From Shimia_B sp038528385 (GTDB taxonomy: Bacteria > Pseudomonadota > Alphaproteobacteria > Rhodobacterales > Rhodobacteraceae), in assembly GCA_038528385.1 (NCBI GenBank), contig JBCBET010000001.1, positions 310,001 to 374,000 of the forward strand: DNA of 64,000 nt. Direction: 5' to 3'. This document shows, piece by piece, positions 26,412-34,067 of the stretch. Both the position numbers and the translations under genes were made by a program. Under the pieces are notes generated by a model. The model ran no database searches. It saw only the letters and a list, made by a program, of their open reading frames with translations, and had not been told where the DNA came from. Every line of letters starts with the position of its first letter. The first letter of the stretch is position 1.

Positions 26412-27611
26412 TCACCTCCGATAATCCGGGACCCGGTCGCCCAGCAGGATGCCGGTGGGGTCCTGGCTCAGACGGCGGATAAGGGCTTGCAAGGCACGGT
26501 TCGTCGCGCGCGCCTCGCTGCCCAACGCGCGGAATTCTCTCATGCCGGGTCCCACCTCGGCAAAGGCTGCACGGGCTTCGGAGATGCCGGGCCCCAGGTC
26601 GGTCACGGCGCCGGCAACCTCCGCGCTGAAGACCGAGACCGCGTCGGCAAAGTCGCCAAGTGCCGCGCGGGCGTCCGTCAAGGCCGGGCCGATATCCGCG
26701 CCCATGATGTCGTCTACCCGCCCGAAGGCCCGATCGACGCTGGCAAGTGCGGCGTCTGCATACCCCAACGTGGCGCGAAAATCCGCGGCGGCCGGGCTGA
26801 TGTCTGTCTCGACAAGCTCGCTGATGGACAGGAGCGCCGCGCTCGCGCGATCGAGCACGGGCCCCAACGCGTCCATGTGCCTGTCGGCACTGTCGAAAGT
26901 CGTGGAGATCGTTGCGAGGGTCGTGTCCGCCCCCTCCAAGGTGGTTTTTACAGCCGCCCCAACCCCTTCAAAGTCCCCGACCATGGCCGCAACGTCGCCG
27001 GTGGCCGCGTCGAGGCGCGCGGAGATGTTTGAGAAATCCATCAGCGCCCCCTCCAGACCGGCGGTCGCGTTGTCCACGTTTGCGAGAATGTTGTTGATAT
27101 GGCGCCTGTTCTCTTCGTTCAGCATGAGCTCCAGCTGCGCGATAATGTTCGCGGCGTCCGCGAGAACCTCCGGCGCACCGCTCACGAGGGACTGAAACGA
27201 GGAGGGACGCGACGCAATGATGGGGAGACCGTCCGCTTCCAGCGTCAGCTGCTCTGCCCTGGCCGCGCCTCCTGCCAGCGCGATGTAGGCCACGCCGGTG
27301 ACACCTTGGGTCTCAAGGCGCGCCACCGTGTCCACCGCTACGGGCGTCGTGGCGTCGATCTCGAGCTCCACGAAGGCCTTGCTGGGGTCCCTTTCCCAGA
27401 TCCGGATGTCCGTCACCCGCCCCACCGAAACACCGTTAAAGAGAACCTCCGCCGACTGGTCCAGCCCGAGCGCGCTGTCGAACAGCACGCCGTATTGCGC
27501 GTATTGCCGGTCGATCTGCACGCTCGCGAGCCAGAGAAAGAACAAGAGCCCTCCCACAAGCCCCGACAGCGTGAAGAGCCCGATCAGGACGAACTGAGCG
27601 CGGGTTTCCAT
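26412..27611 (-). CDS. mlaD: MCE-domain substrate-binding protein (MlaD-like)
   Basis: 399 residues: one N-terminal membrane helix (about 8-30), the MCE domain (about 38-115, with GLDQSAEVLFNGVSVGRV and LETQGVTGVAYIAL), then a long helical tail of some 250 residues rich in Ala and Asp with heptad-like spacing. Such long tails form a needle or tunnel in PqiB/LetB-type or mycobacterial Mce proteins, so this is longer than E. coli MlaD (about 183 residues). The ATG at 27611 overlaps the stop codon of the ATPase gene by one base. Confidence 0.9.
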   Translation of the reverse strand: METRAQFVLIGLFTLSGLVGGLLFFLWLASVQIDRQYAQYGVLFDSALGLDQSAEVLFNGVSVGRVTDIRIWERDPSKAFVELEIDATTPVAVDTVARLETQGVTGVAYIALAGGAARAEQLTLEADGLPIIASRPSSFQSLVSGAPEVLADAANIIAQLELMLNEENRRHINNILANVDNATAGLEGALMDFSNISARLDAATGDVAAMVGDFEGVGAAVKTTLEGADTTLATISTTFDSADRHMDALGPVLDRASAALLSISELVETDISPAAADFRATLGYADAALASVDRAFGRVDDIMGADIGPALTDARAALGDFADAVSVFSAEVAGAVTDLGPGISEARAAFAEVGPGMREFRALGSEARATNRALQALIRRLSQDPTGILLGDRVPDYRR

Positions 27612-28387
27612 CAGCGCGCACCGGTACCGGACCACGCCGCGCGCGCCCTCGGACCTCCGAAATACGATCTGACCCAGGGGTCCTTCACGCCTTGCATGTC
27701 GGCGATGCTGCCCGTCGCGAGCACGCGTTTGTCGGCCAGCACCGCGATGCGATCGCAGGTGGCCTGCAACGTATCCAGATCGTGGGTGACGAGGAAAACC
27801 GTCAGTCCAAGCGCCCTGCTGAGCTTCACGATGAGGTCGTCGAACGCGGAGGCACCGATCGGGTCGAGGCCCGCAGTGGGTTCGTCCAGAAACACGATTT
27901 CCGGATCAAGGGCGATGGCACGGGCCAGCCCCGCGCGCTTGCGCATTCCGCCGGACAGCTCCGACGGCATCTTGCCCATGGCGTTGTCCGGCAGGCCCAC
28001 CATCCGCACCTTTACGGCCGCGAGCGCCTCGCGCATTTTCGTCGGCAGCGACAGCTGTTCGCGCATGGGCACTTCCACGTTCTGCAAGACGCTCAGGGAT
28101 GAAAAGAGCGCCCCGTCCTGGAACATCACGCCCCATCGCTTGCGCAACTGACGATAGTCTTCCGAACCGGTGTCTCCCACGCTCTCGTCAAAGACGGTGA
28201 TCTGCCCGTCTGCCGCCTCCAAAAGACCCACGACGGCGCGCAGGAGAACCGACTTCCCGGAGCCCGAGCCACCCACGATCCCGATGATCTCTCCGCGGTA
28301 GACATCCAGGTCGAGACCGTCATGCACGACGTGGTCTCCAAACCGGGTCACCAGCCCGCGCACGCGGATGACGGCCTCGCCTTGCAT
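27611..28387 (-). CDS. mlaF: ABC ATPase of the Mla-type lipid transporter
   Basis: 258 residues with Walker A GGSGSGKSVLLR, signature LSGGMRKRAGLARA and Walker B IVFLDEPTAGLDPI, where the GGMRKR form of the signature is typical of MlaF. It powers phospholipid movement between the membranes with MlaE and MlaD. ATG 28387 overlaps the mlaE stop codon by one base, and mlaD overlaps its own stop in the same way. The order mlaE-mlaF-mlaD-lipoprotein is a compact coupled operon. Confidence 0.93.
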   Translation of the reverse strand: MQGEAVIRVRGLVTRFGDHVVHDGLDLDVYRGEIIGIVGGSGSGKSVLLRAVVGLLEAADGQITVFDESVGDTGSEDYRQLRKRWGVMFQDGALFSSLSVLQNVEVPMREQLSLPTKMREALAAVKVRMVGLPDNAMGKMPSELSGGMRKRAGLARAIALDPEIVFLDEPTAGLDPIGASAFDDLIVKLSRALGLTVFLVTHDLDTLQATCDRIAVLADKRVLATGSIADMQGVKDPWVRSYFGGPRARAAWSGTGAR

Positions 28388-29514
28388 CACACGCCCGCCA
28401 CCGCGAAGAATATTGAAAACAGCGCGTCGACCGCGATCACCGCAAAGATCGACAACACCACGGAAACGGACGTCAACGCGCCGAGGGACTCCGCGTTTCC
28501 CTCCACCTCCATGCCCTCGAAGCAACCGATGATCCCGATGATCAGGGCAAAGAACGGGGCCTTGATGAGGCCCACGCCGAAATGCCAGGCATCGGAGTTG
28601 CTCACGAGGCGCGACTGGAAGACGCCCGGCGACACGCCGAGTTCGATCCAGGACATAAGGGCCCCGCCGAGAAGCCCCGCGAAGTTCGCGATGACCCCGA
28701 GGATCGGAAGCATGATCGTCAGCGCCAGAACCCGCGGCGCCACCAGCACCTCGACCGGGTCAAGGCCGAGCGTCCGCATGGCATCGATTTCCTCGCGCAT
28801 CTTCATGGAGCCGATGGACGCCGTGAACGCCGAGCCCGATCGCCCGGCCACGATGATGGCCGTCAACAGGATGCCCAGCTCCCGCAGCATCGAGATCGAG
28901 ATGAGCTCGACGACGAAGACCTCGGCGCCGAAGCTCCTGAGCTGCGCGGCCCCTTGAAATGCCAGCACGACGCCGATGAGAAAAGCCATGAGGGAGACGA
29001 TTGGCACGGCATGGAGTCCCACCTGCTGCATGTGGTGGACCATAGACGTCCAGCGCATCCGTCGCGGGCGCAAGAGGAGGCCGGATACCGTGACAATCAC
29101 GCGGCCCAGAAAGCCGAGGAGAGAGAGTGCCTTGCTACACGCAAGCACAGTTTGGCGCCCGATCCGTTCGAGGTAATCCAAGAGACCCGGCCGTCTGGTT
29201 AGAGAGGCCTCCTCCACCGGCATGTACCGCCGGAGGGTGGCGATGAGGTCATATTGCAAGGGGCTCGCGCCCCTTATTCGCGGGCGAGAGCCAACCACTT
29301 CTGCACGACGCTCCAGTGATACAACCGCCCAGGCGCCAGCTGTGTCGAACCGCCTCACGCCGCTGAGATCGATGATCTGAGCGGGGTCCTTCGGGAGGCT
29401 GAGCCGGTCGATCCCGCCCATCACGAAGTCTCCGCTGAGGGCAAAGACACCGTCGGCGGATCCGATCTCAGGGGGCTGCGTGGCGTCCGCTGCGGGTTGG
29501 CCGGTGGAATTCAT
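28387..29514 (-). CDS. mlaE: MlaE-type ABC permease with N-terminal STAS domain
   Basis: 375 residues. An N-terminal STAS-like domain (about 20-100, with IDLSGVRRFDTAGAWAV) precedes the MlaE permease with LRELGILLTAIIVAGRSGSAFTA and EEIDAMRTLGLDPVEVL, the classic MlaE signatures. In E. coli the STAS protein MlaB is separate; here it is fused. The FixK box at 29549 is 35 bases before the ATG, which places a class II start of transcription at the ATG itself. The sequence before the ATG (CGAGGC) has no well-spaced ribosome site, so a leaderless message is possible. Confidence 0.92.
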   Translation of the reverse strand: MNSTGQPAADATQPPEIGSADGVFALSGDFVMGGIDRLSLPKDPAQIIDLSGVRRFDTAGAWAVVSLERRAEVVGSRPRIRGASPLQYDLIATLRRYMPVEEASLTRRPGLLDYLERIGRQTVLACSKALSLLGFLGRVIVTVSGLLLRPRRMRWTSMVHHMQQVGLHAVPIVSLMAFLIGVVLAFQGAAQLRSFGAEVFVVELISISMLRELGILLTAIIVAGRSGSAFTASIGSMKMREEIDAMRTLGLDPVEVLVAPRVLALTIMLPILGVIANFAGLLGGALMSWIELGVSPGVFQSRLVSNSDAWHFGVGLIKAPFFALIIGIIGCFEGMEVEGNAESLGALTSVSVVLSIFAVIAVDALFSIFFAVAGV

Positions 29515-29548
29515 GCCTCGAGGCTAGGCGCGATGCACGCATTCGGCG

Positions 29549-29562
29549 TTGACGGAGATCAA
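29549..29562 (-). promoter_or_regulatory. FNR/FixK-type box upstream of the mla operon
   Basis: TTGACGGAGATCAA, identical to the box at 13863. It is centred 41.5 bases before the first base of the mlaE ATG on the minus strand. Confidence 0.72.
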
Positions 29563-29721
29563 ACCCGTCCATGGCTTCACGACAGAGCGCCTGGGAGCTC
29601 ACGGCGCGAGGGTAGTACCGCTTTTGAAAGCAGCCATCAGGCAAGTCGCAGTCAAACGCCTGGGGCCGCGCGTCCGCGCCCCGCGGGAGCGGGTTTGAGA
29701 AACAGTTTTTTCCAAGCTGCC

Positions 29722-30389
29722 TCAGTGGCGGGACTTTCGGAGCACCCGCTCGAGCTCCTCACGCGCGGTGAGGCGCAGCTCTCCCCGCGCCTGCGCGATC
29801 CATCCACGGCGTTGAAACTCCGACAGCGTGCGAGTGATGAACCGCGGGCCGTTCCATGCTCGGTGCCCAAGGACTGGTGCGTGGCGCGGACGACGCCGCC
29901 GGCATCGGCGAGGTCCCATAGGCGAACGGCGAGCCGGACATCCATCCGCTGAAAGACGATGTCGTCGACGAGCGAGAACAGATCGGTGATGCGCTTGGGA
30001 TACGCTTTGAAGATAAACTCGCGAAAGACCGGGGAGCGCACGATCATCTCGTCGAACGTCTTGCGCGGGATGGCGACGGCGCGCACACCGGTCTCCTCTA
30101 CGCCTTCGGCGGAATAGTCCTCGAAGGCCAGAACGCAGGCCGTGGTGAGGATGCAGCTGTCGCCCTCGCTCACCCGGTGGAGCGTCACGTCACGGCTCTT
30201 TTCCGATCGCTGCCTCACGCAGATCGTCCCGTCGAGCAGCAGCAGGAGCCTGTCTGCGGCCATGCCCGGCTCGAAGATCGTGCTGCCGGCAATCACGTCG
30301 ACGACCTCGGAGCCGCTCACAAGCGTCGATTGAAGCTCCGGCGACAGGCCAAGCCCGGGAAGGCGGGTGATCCACGTCTCGTCCCTCAC
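29722..30389 (-). pseudogene. Crp/Fnr-family regulator, frameshifted in the recognition helix
   Basis: The sensor domain is intact from ATG 30389 (AGSTIFEPGMAADRLLLLLDG through the dimer helix VFQRMDVRLAVRLWDLAD). The HTH reads THQSLGTEHGTAR in the same frame and then turns to nonsense. The continuation FITRTLSEFQRRGWIAQARGEL lies one frame over and ends at 29722. A single missing base near 29842-29844 (GG where a GAG codon is expected) explains the break. The intact ancestor would resemble HTH_Crp regulators with the GTAREFITR pattern. It sits directly after the sulfide oxidoreductase genes and is the best candidate for their regulator. A sequencing error cannot be excluded. Confidence 0.8.
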
Positions 30390-30416
30390 GGTCCCTTTTG
30401 GTTCCTAGGCGACCGA

Positions 30417-30785
30417 TCAGGGCTCGATCTCCGGTCGCGTTCTCTGCGTCCCGAAGAGGGATTCGAGCGTGTAGACCAGGATCGCCATGCCGATGGCACC
30501 GATCACGGCCACGCCCAGAAAGACGATCACATCGACCGGACCGCCGATGTCAGTCATGCGACTGTCCGTCATGGCCATGACGACCCACACCGCAAGGACC
30601 GCGCCCACGGGCATCGAAATCTGCGCGAGGAGGAACTTCCGCCAGCTCACGGCCCGATCTCGAAAGAGCACATAGACGTAGCCCACGGTGACGAGCACCG
30701 CCGCCACGACCATGAGCCAGAAGAAACCGCGCCCGAATATCTCTTCGAAAACTGCGATCATCGTTTCAAAGGTGAGTTCTTCCAT
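30417..30785 (-). CDS. Small three-helix membrane protein of the SQR operon
   Basis: 122 residues with three hydrophobic segments (about 18-40, 52-72 and 82-108). It starts MEELTFETMIAVFEEIFGRGFFW and ends in a charged tail. The arrangement recalls the DUF5368 family, but I recall this only from similarity of style and it is unverified. It lies 12 bases after the sulfide:quinone oxidoreductase gene and is surely co-transcribed with it. It may help dock the enzyme or handle sulfur intermediates; no motif supports a specific role. Confidence 0.7.
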   Translation of the reverse strand: MEELTFETMIAVFEEIFGRGFFWLMVVAAVLVTVGYVYVLFRDRAVSWRKFLLAQISMPVGAVLAVWVVMAMTDSRMTDIGGPVDVIVFLGVAVIGAIGMAILVYTLESLFGTQRTRPEIEP

Positions 30786-30797
30786 GTGGGGTCCTCC

Positions 30798-32096
30798 CTA
30801 TGCGCGACCGCGCAGCATGGCGTTGTATGTGGCCTTGAGCGCGACCTCCTTCATCAGCCAGCTGATCCAGAGCTCTTCGAGCGGGGCGATCATGCCCGGG
30901 AAGGAGGGCACGAGGTTGTTGTTGTAGTCGAACTCGATCAGCATCGCGCTGCCGATCTTGGTGATGAGTGGGCAGGACGTGTAGCCGTCGTAGGTCCGTG
31001 TTCCTTCGCGGCCCTCGATCGCCGCCACGAGGTGGTCTTCCACCACCGGCACCTGCCACTTGACGCTTGCCGCCGTCTTGCCCTTGGGCACGCCGGCTAC
31101 ATCGCCCAGGGCGAAGATGTCCGGATAGCGCGGATGGCGCAGCGTGGCCGTGTCGGCCTCGACCCAGCCTTGATCCACCCACTTGTCGGCCCAAGCCAAG
31201 CCCGATTGGCGCACGAAGTCGGGCGCGCGCTGAGGCGGAATGACGTGGATGTAATCGTAGTCCATTTCCACGGTCCCGCCGTCGGCATCGTTGAACGTCG
31301 CCCGTTTCGCAGTCGCATCAATGGCCTTGAGCGTGTGCTTCATCCGTGTATCGACGCCCCGGTCCTCAAAGAGCATTCGCACCTTCTCGGCCACGATGGG
31401 CACGCCGAAGAGCGCGCCCTGCGGCGCCGCGTAGACCACGTTCATACTGCCATGGGTGCCGGCACGGCGAGCGATATCGTCGATGAGGAACGTGTGCTTT
31501 AGGGGCGCGCCCGCACATTTCATCTCCGTGGCCGGGCGCGTGAAGATGCCGGTGCCGCCCTCTTCGGTGAAGCGGCGTGCCGCCTGCCAGGTCCTGGCCG
31601 CGTAGTCTGGCCCCGCGTAGAGGGCACCGATCCCGTTATCGCCCACCATGTCGAGGCTGAAGCCCTCGATAGCGTCGTGGTCGAGGACGAGGCCTGGCGC
31701 CACCACGAGCCAGTCGTAGTCCAGCCTCTGCCCGCTTTGGGTGAACACGACCTTCGCCTCGGCATCCACGGCGGCGGCTTTTTCCGCGACGAAGGTGACG
31801 TCTCTCGGCAGCCACGTTTCATTGCTGGACACAACGTAGTCCGCGGGCCTCAGGCCGGCCGCGACGAGCGTGAGACCGGGTTGATAGAGGTGATTTGGCC
31901 GCGGATCGACGAGGGTGATCGAGGCCCCGTCGAGCCGCTGGTTGAGGCGGTTGGCGAGCGCGGTTCCCCCCGCCCCCGCCCCGATGATGACGATGCGCGC
32001 ATTGGTGGAGACCTGGGCCGCGGCCTGCCGTGCAGGGACGAGCCCGGCCCCGAACGCGCCTGCCGTGGCGAGCGTGAGGAAGTGTCGTCTATCCAT
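30798..32096 (-). CDS. sqr: Sulfide:quinone oxidoreductase-like FAD protein with signal peptide
   Basis: 432 residues. The N-terminus MDRRHFLTLATAGAFGAGLVPARQAAAQ is a Tat-like signal, followed by the FAD motif IVIIGAGAGGTALANRL. Two cysteines, Cys194 in EMKCAGAPLKH and Cys375 in GYTSCPLIT, are placed like the paired redox cysteines of SQR/FCSD flavoproteins, and FALGDVAG is the second FAD contact. ATG 32096 follows GGAGGG at four bases; a longer frame to 32153 has no support. It would oxidise sulfide to sulfur or polysulfide and pass electrons to quinone. A FixK box and a 21-bp palindrome lie upstream. A flavocytochrome c subunit is a less likely alternative, because no cytochrome gene is adjacent. 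Confidence 0.85.
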   Translation of the reverse strand: MDRRHFLTLATAGAFGAGLVPARQAAAQVSTNARIVIIGAGAGGTALANRLNQRLDGASITLVDPRPNHLYQPGLTLVAAGLRPADYVVSSNETWLPRDVTFVAEKAAAVDAEAKVVFTQSGQRLDYDWLVVAPGLVLDHDAIEGFSLDMVGDNGIGALYAGPDYAARTWQAARRFTEEGGTGIFTRPATEMKCAGAPLKHTFLIDDIARRAGTHGSMNVVYAAPQGALFGVPIVAEKVRMLFEDRGVDTRMKHTLKAIDATAKRATFNDADGGTVEMDYDYIHVIPPQRAPDFVRQSGLAWADKWVDQGWVEADTATLRHPRYPDIFALGDVAGVPKGKTAASVKWQVPVVEDHLVAAIEGREGTRTYDGYTSCPLITKIGSAMLIEFDYNNNLVPSFPGMIAPLEELWISWLMKEVALKATYNAMLRGRA

Positions 32097-32204
32097 GGGT
32101 CCCTCCATTGAAATCAAACGCGGTGAAATCGGTGTCCCTAAGCGCCCGATCACGCCCCGGCACGACCGGCCAATGGCTGCCTAACAGCGTCGGCGAGGAT
32201 TTAA

Positions 32205-32218
32205 TTGACATGGGTCAA
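32205..32218 (-). promoter_or_regulatory. FNR/FixK-type box upstream of sqr
   Basis: TTGACATGGGTCAA fits TTGAY-N4-RTCAA. The centre is 115 bases before the sqr ATG. Its left end also reads TTGACA, so it could double as a -35 element. Confidence 0.6.
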
Positions 32219-32221
32219 TCG

Positions 32222-32242
32222 TTTGGTGACTTGGTCACCAAA
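32222..32242. promoter_or_regulatory. 21-bp palindromic operator candidate upstream of sqr
   Basis: Perfect 9-bp arms TTTGGTGAC and GTCACCAAA around TTG. It stands three bases upstream of the FixK box in sqr orientation. A near copy is at 32871-32891. Confidence 0.7.
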
Positions 32243-32277
32243 GCCAGAGGAAACGCCTGACCAGGTGCCTCACGTCG

Positions 32278-32820
32278 TCAGATGGGTGCAGCGCCCCTTG
32301 GTCGTGCGAGGCGTGCGATCGAGCCGACCACCCAGGTGCACGCCATACAGTGTTCGTTGAACCAGTGAGCCCGCAGCCATCGCGAACGATGGTATTCGAC
32401 CACGCTCCAAAGCGAAGCGACGAAGACCATTCCAAGTATGAAGGCCACAGTGAGCGACATCGCGATGGCCAGCGGCATCGCCATCATCTGTTTCTCGGCA
32501 TTGGTGGTCCTGAGCGCCAGACCAGTCCCCGACCGCTGGAAGCCAGCCACTCGGCGCAGGTTCGAGGCCAGAAGGGAGAGGTTTATCACCCCGAACACGG
32601 CGATGCCGAGCAGGGCCACGGCAATCGCTGCCGCCAATTCTGGCGGCGCCCCCGACCAGGCTGCAACGATATCTTCGAAGACGGGCACCGGCTGTCCGGG
32701 ATGCGGCGACCAGAAGAGCAGGTACATGAAAAACGTCACGGCCAATCCGCCGGCCCCAACGGATGCGAGGAGGTAGAGCGGCGACCGGCTGTCGGCAGCG
32801 CGTCTCAACTGGTGTTGCAT
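32278..32820 (-). CDS. Three-helix membrane protein upstream of sqr (possibly TsoY-like, C-terminus uncertain)
   Basis: 180 residues from ATG 32820, which AAGGAG precedes. A longer frame to 32868 overlaps the operator and is unlikely. Hydrophobic segments lie at about 15-37, 58-84 and 113-140 (LYLLASVGAGGLAVTFFMYLLFW; MPLAIAMSLTVAFILGMVFVASLW). The tail after SVVEY turns polar and contains C158-M-A-C161. In another frame the sequence continues PSFAMAAGSLVQRTLYGVHL, which is more like a further helix, so a frameshift near 32391 is possible. The style recalls TsoY-type sulfur-associated membrane proteins; this is from memory and uncertain. The gene shares the palindromic operator with sqr. Confidence 0.6.
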   Translation of the reverse strand: MQHQLRRAADSRSPLYLLASVGAGGLAVTFFMYLLFWSPHPGQPVPVFEDIVAAWSGAPPELAAAIAVALLGIAVFGVINLSLLASNLRRVAGFQRSGTGLALRTTNAEKQMMAMPLAIAMSLTVAFILGMVFVASLWSVVEYHRSRWLRAHWFNEHCMACTWVVGSIARLARPRGAAPI

Positions 32821-32870
32821 GGGCCTATCTCCTTGATGCCGAGGCCATTGTGCATGACAGGCGCGCATGG

Positions 32871-32891
32871 CTCGGTGACTTCGTCACTGAG
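32871..32891. promoter_or_regulatory. Second copy of the 21-bp palindrome, upstream of the membrane protein gene
   Basis: Arms CTCGGTGAC and GTCACTGAG around TTC, with one mismatch between the arms. The core TGAC-N3-GTCA is the same as at 32222. The centre is 61 bases before ATG 32820, compatible with an activator site about 41 bases before the start of transcription. Confidence 0.7.
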
Positions 32892-33097
32892 TTGAGTTGA
32901 ACTCGGACAGGGCCTGTTCAGGCTGAGACCCTCCGTGCTCGGGCGGGATGGCCGCGCGCGGCGTATTGAGGGCAGAGTTCGTTGACCGAGGGCCTTCTGG
33001 CTGTCCCATGGCCGCGTCGTATGCCCACCCCGGACGCAACCGATAGTCTCATGACGCCGTCATGCATCCTGGGGCCATGGACCACCTCCGGCGGACG

Positions 33098-33111
33098 GTG
33101 ATGCAGATCAA
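33098..33111 (+). promoter_or_regulatory. FNR/FixK-like box upstream of the DUF6544-like gene
   Basis: GTGATGCAGATCAA has one mismatch to TTGAT-N4-ATCAA. A class II start of transcription would fall near 33146, 13 bases before ATG 33159. This argues against the in-frame ATG at 33111. Confidence 0.55.
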
Positions 33112-33158
33112 TGGGCGACGGGTCAGCGGGGGATATCGGTGCAAGCAATCTGCAACGG

Positions 33159-34001
33159 ATGAAAACCATGAAACTGGCTGCGCTGCTCCTGCTTGTCCTG
33201 CTTCTGCTAGCCGTTTCCGGGCTCGCCCTACGGCGCCAGATAGACCACCGAGACGACCGCGCCGAAGCAAGACGGTTGCTGGCGGGAAAATCGGCGCGCC
33301 CTCCTCTCTTCTCAAGGGCGATGGTCGAAGACCTTCCGGAGCCCGCAAAACGCTTCTTCCTCTTCACGATCAAGAAAGGAACACCCCTGCACGCCGTTGC
33401 GGAGATTTCGATGCGTGGCAGGTTCGGCATCGGCTCCCGAACAAAGCCGAACTACACCCCCTTCCGCGCCAAACAGGTCTTGGCGGCGCCCGAAGGGTTC
33501 ATGTGGAGGATGTCCGGCGGATCGGGCGTGCTGCGGATCTCCGGGTCGGACAGCGCGCGCTGGACGCGGTTCTGGCTCGCGGGTCTCGTGCCTGTCACCC
33601 GACGGGGTGGAACGACCGATCACACCCTCTCGGCATTCGGCCGTACCGTGTCAGAGGCGGTGTTCTGGACCCCCGCTGCGGTGCTTCCACGGCCCGGCGT
33701 GACGTGGGAGGGCGTGAATGACACCACGGCGCGCCTGACGGTGGCGCATCGCGGGATGCGGCAATCCGTTGACCTGACCGTGGATGACGCGGGCCGTCCC
33801 ACGCATGTGGTCCTGCAAAGATGGAGTGACGCAAACGCGGAGGCGGACTACCGCTTCCAACCGTTCGGGGGCGATCTGTCGGCGTTCCGCGAGGTCCAGG
33901 GCTTCGTGCTGCCCACTCATATCGAGGCCGGCAATTTCTACGGCACCGAAAGCTATTTCCCGTTTTTCATCGCCGACGTGACGGACATGCGCTTTCGATA
34001 G
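33159..34001 (+). CDS. DUF6544/DUF6920-like secreted or anchored protein
   Basis: 280 residues with an N-terminal hydrophobic segment (KLAALLLLVLLLLAVSGLAL), then a soluble domain with beta-rich character. The run RAMVEDLPEPAKRFFLFTIKKGTPL and later RVNDTTARLTVAHRGM-like and FYGTESYFPFFIADV segments fit the DUF6544 family, whose function is unknown. ATG 33159 or 33168 is likely. The gene diverges from the sulfide operon and has its own FixK-like box. Downstream are only pseudogene fragments. Confidence 0.7.
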   Translation: MKTMKLAALLLLVLLLLAVSGLALRRQIDHRDDRAEARRLLAGKSARPPLFSRAMVEDLPEPAKRFFLFTIKKGTPLHAVAEISMRGRFGIGSRTKPNYTPFRAKQVLAAPEGFMWRMSGGSGVLRISGSDSARWTRFWLAGLVPVTRRGGTTDHTLSAFGRTVSEAVFWTPAAVLPRPGVTWEGVNDTTARLTVAHRGMRQSVDLTVDDAGRPTHVVLQRWSDANAEADYRFQPFGGDLSAFREVQGFVLPTHIEAGNFYGTESYFPFFIADVTDMRFR

Positions 34002-34067
34002 GTTCCTGCGAGGCGGTGCTTCGCACGAAAGAAAGGACGGCGGGACCCGCGCCGCCCGCCATCGATG

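Larger units (their letters stand above)
32821..33158. other. Divergent regulatory region between the SQR operon and the DUF6544-like gene
   Basis: About 340 bases without a gene. It holds the second 21-bp palindrome (32871-32891), a 15-bp palindrome CATGACG-C-CGTCATG (33050-33064) and a FixK-like box (33098-33111). A frame on the minus strand at 32918-33430 runs through the next gene and is a shadow. Confidence 0.6.

Noticed and set aside
32278..32280. TGA stop of the membrane protein next to sqr as a selenocysteine codon
   Set aside because: Reading through gives only about 20 more residues to the next TGA, no conserved continuation and no evident selenocysteine insertion hairpin.
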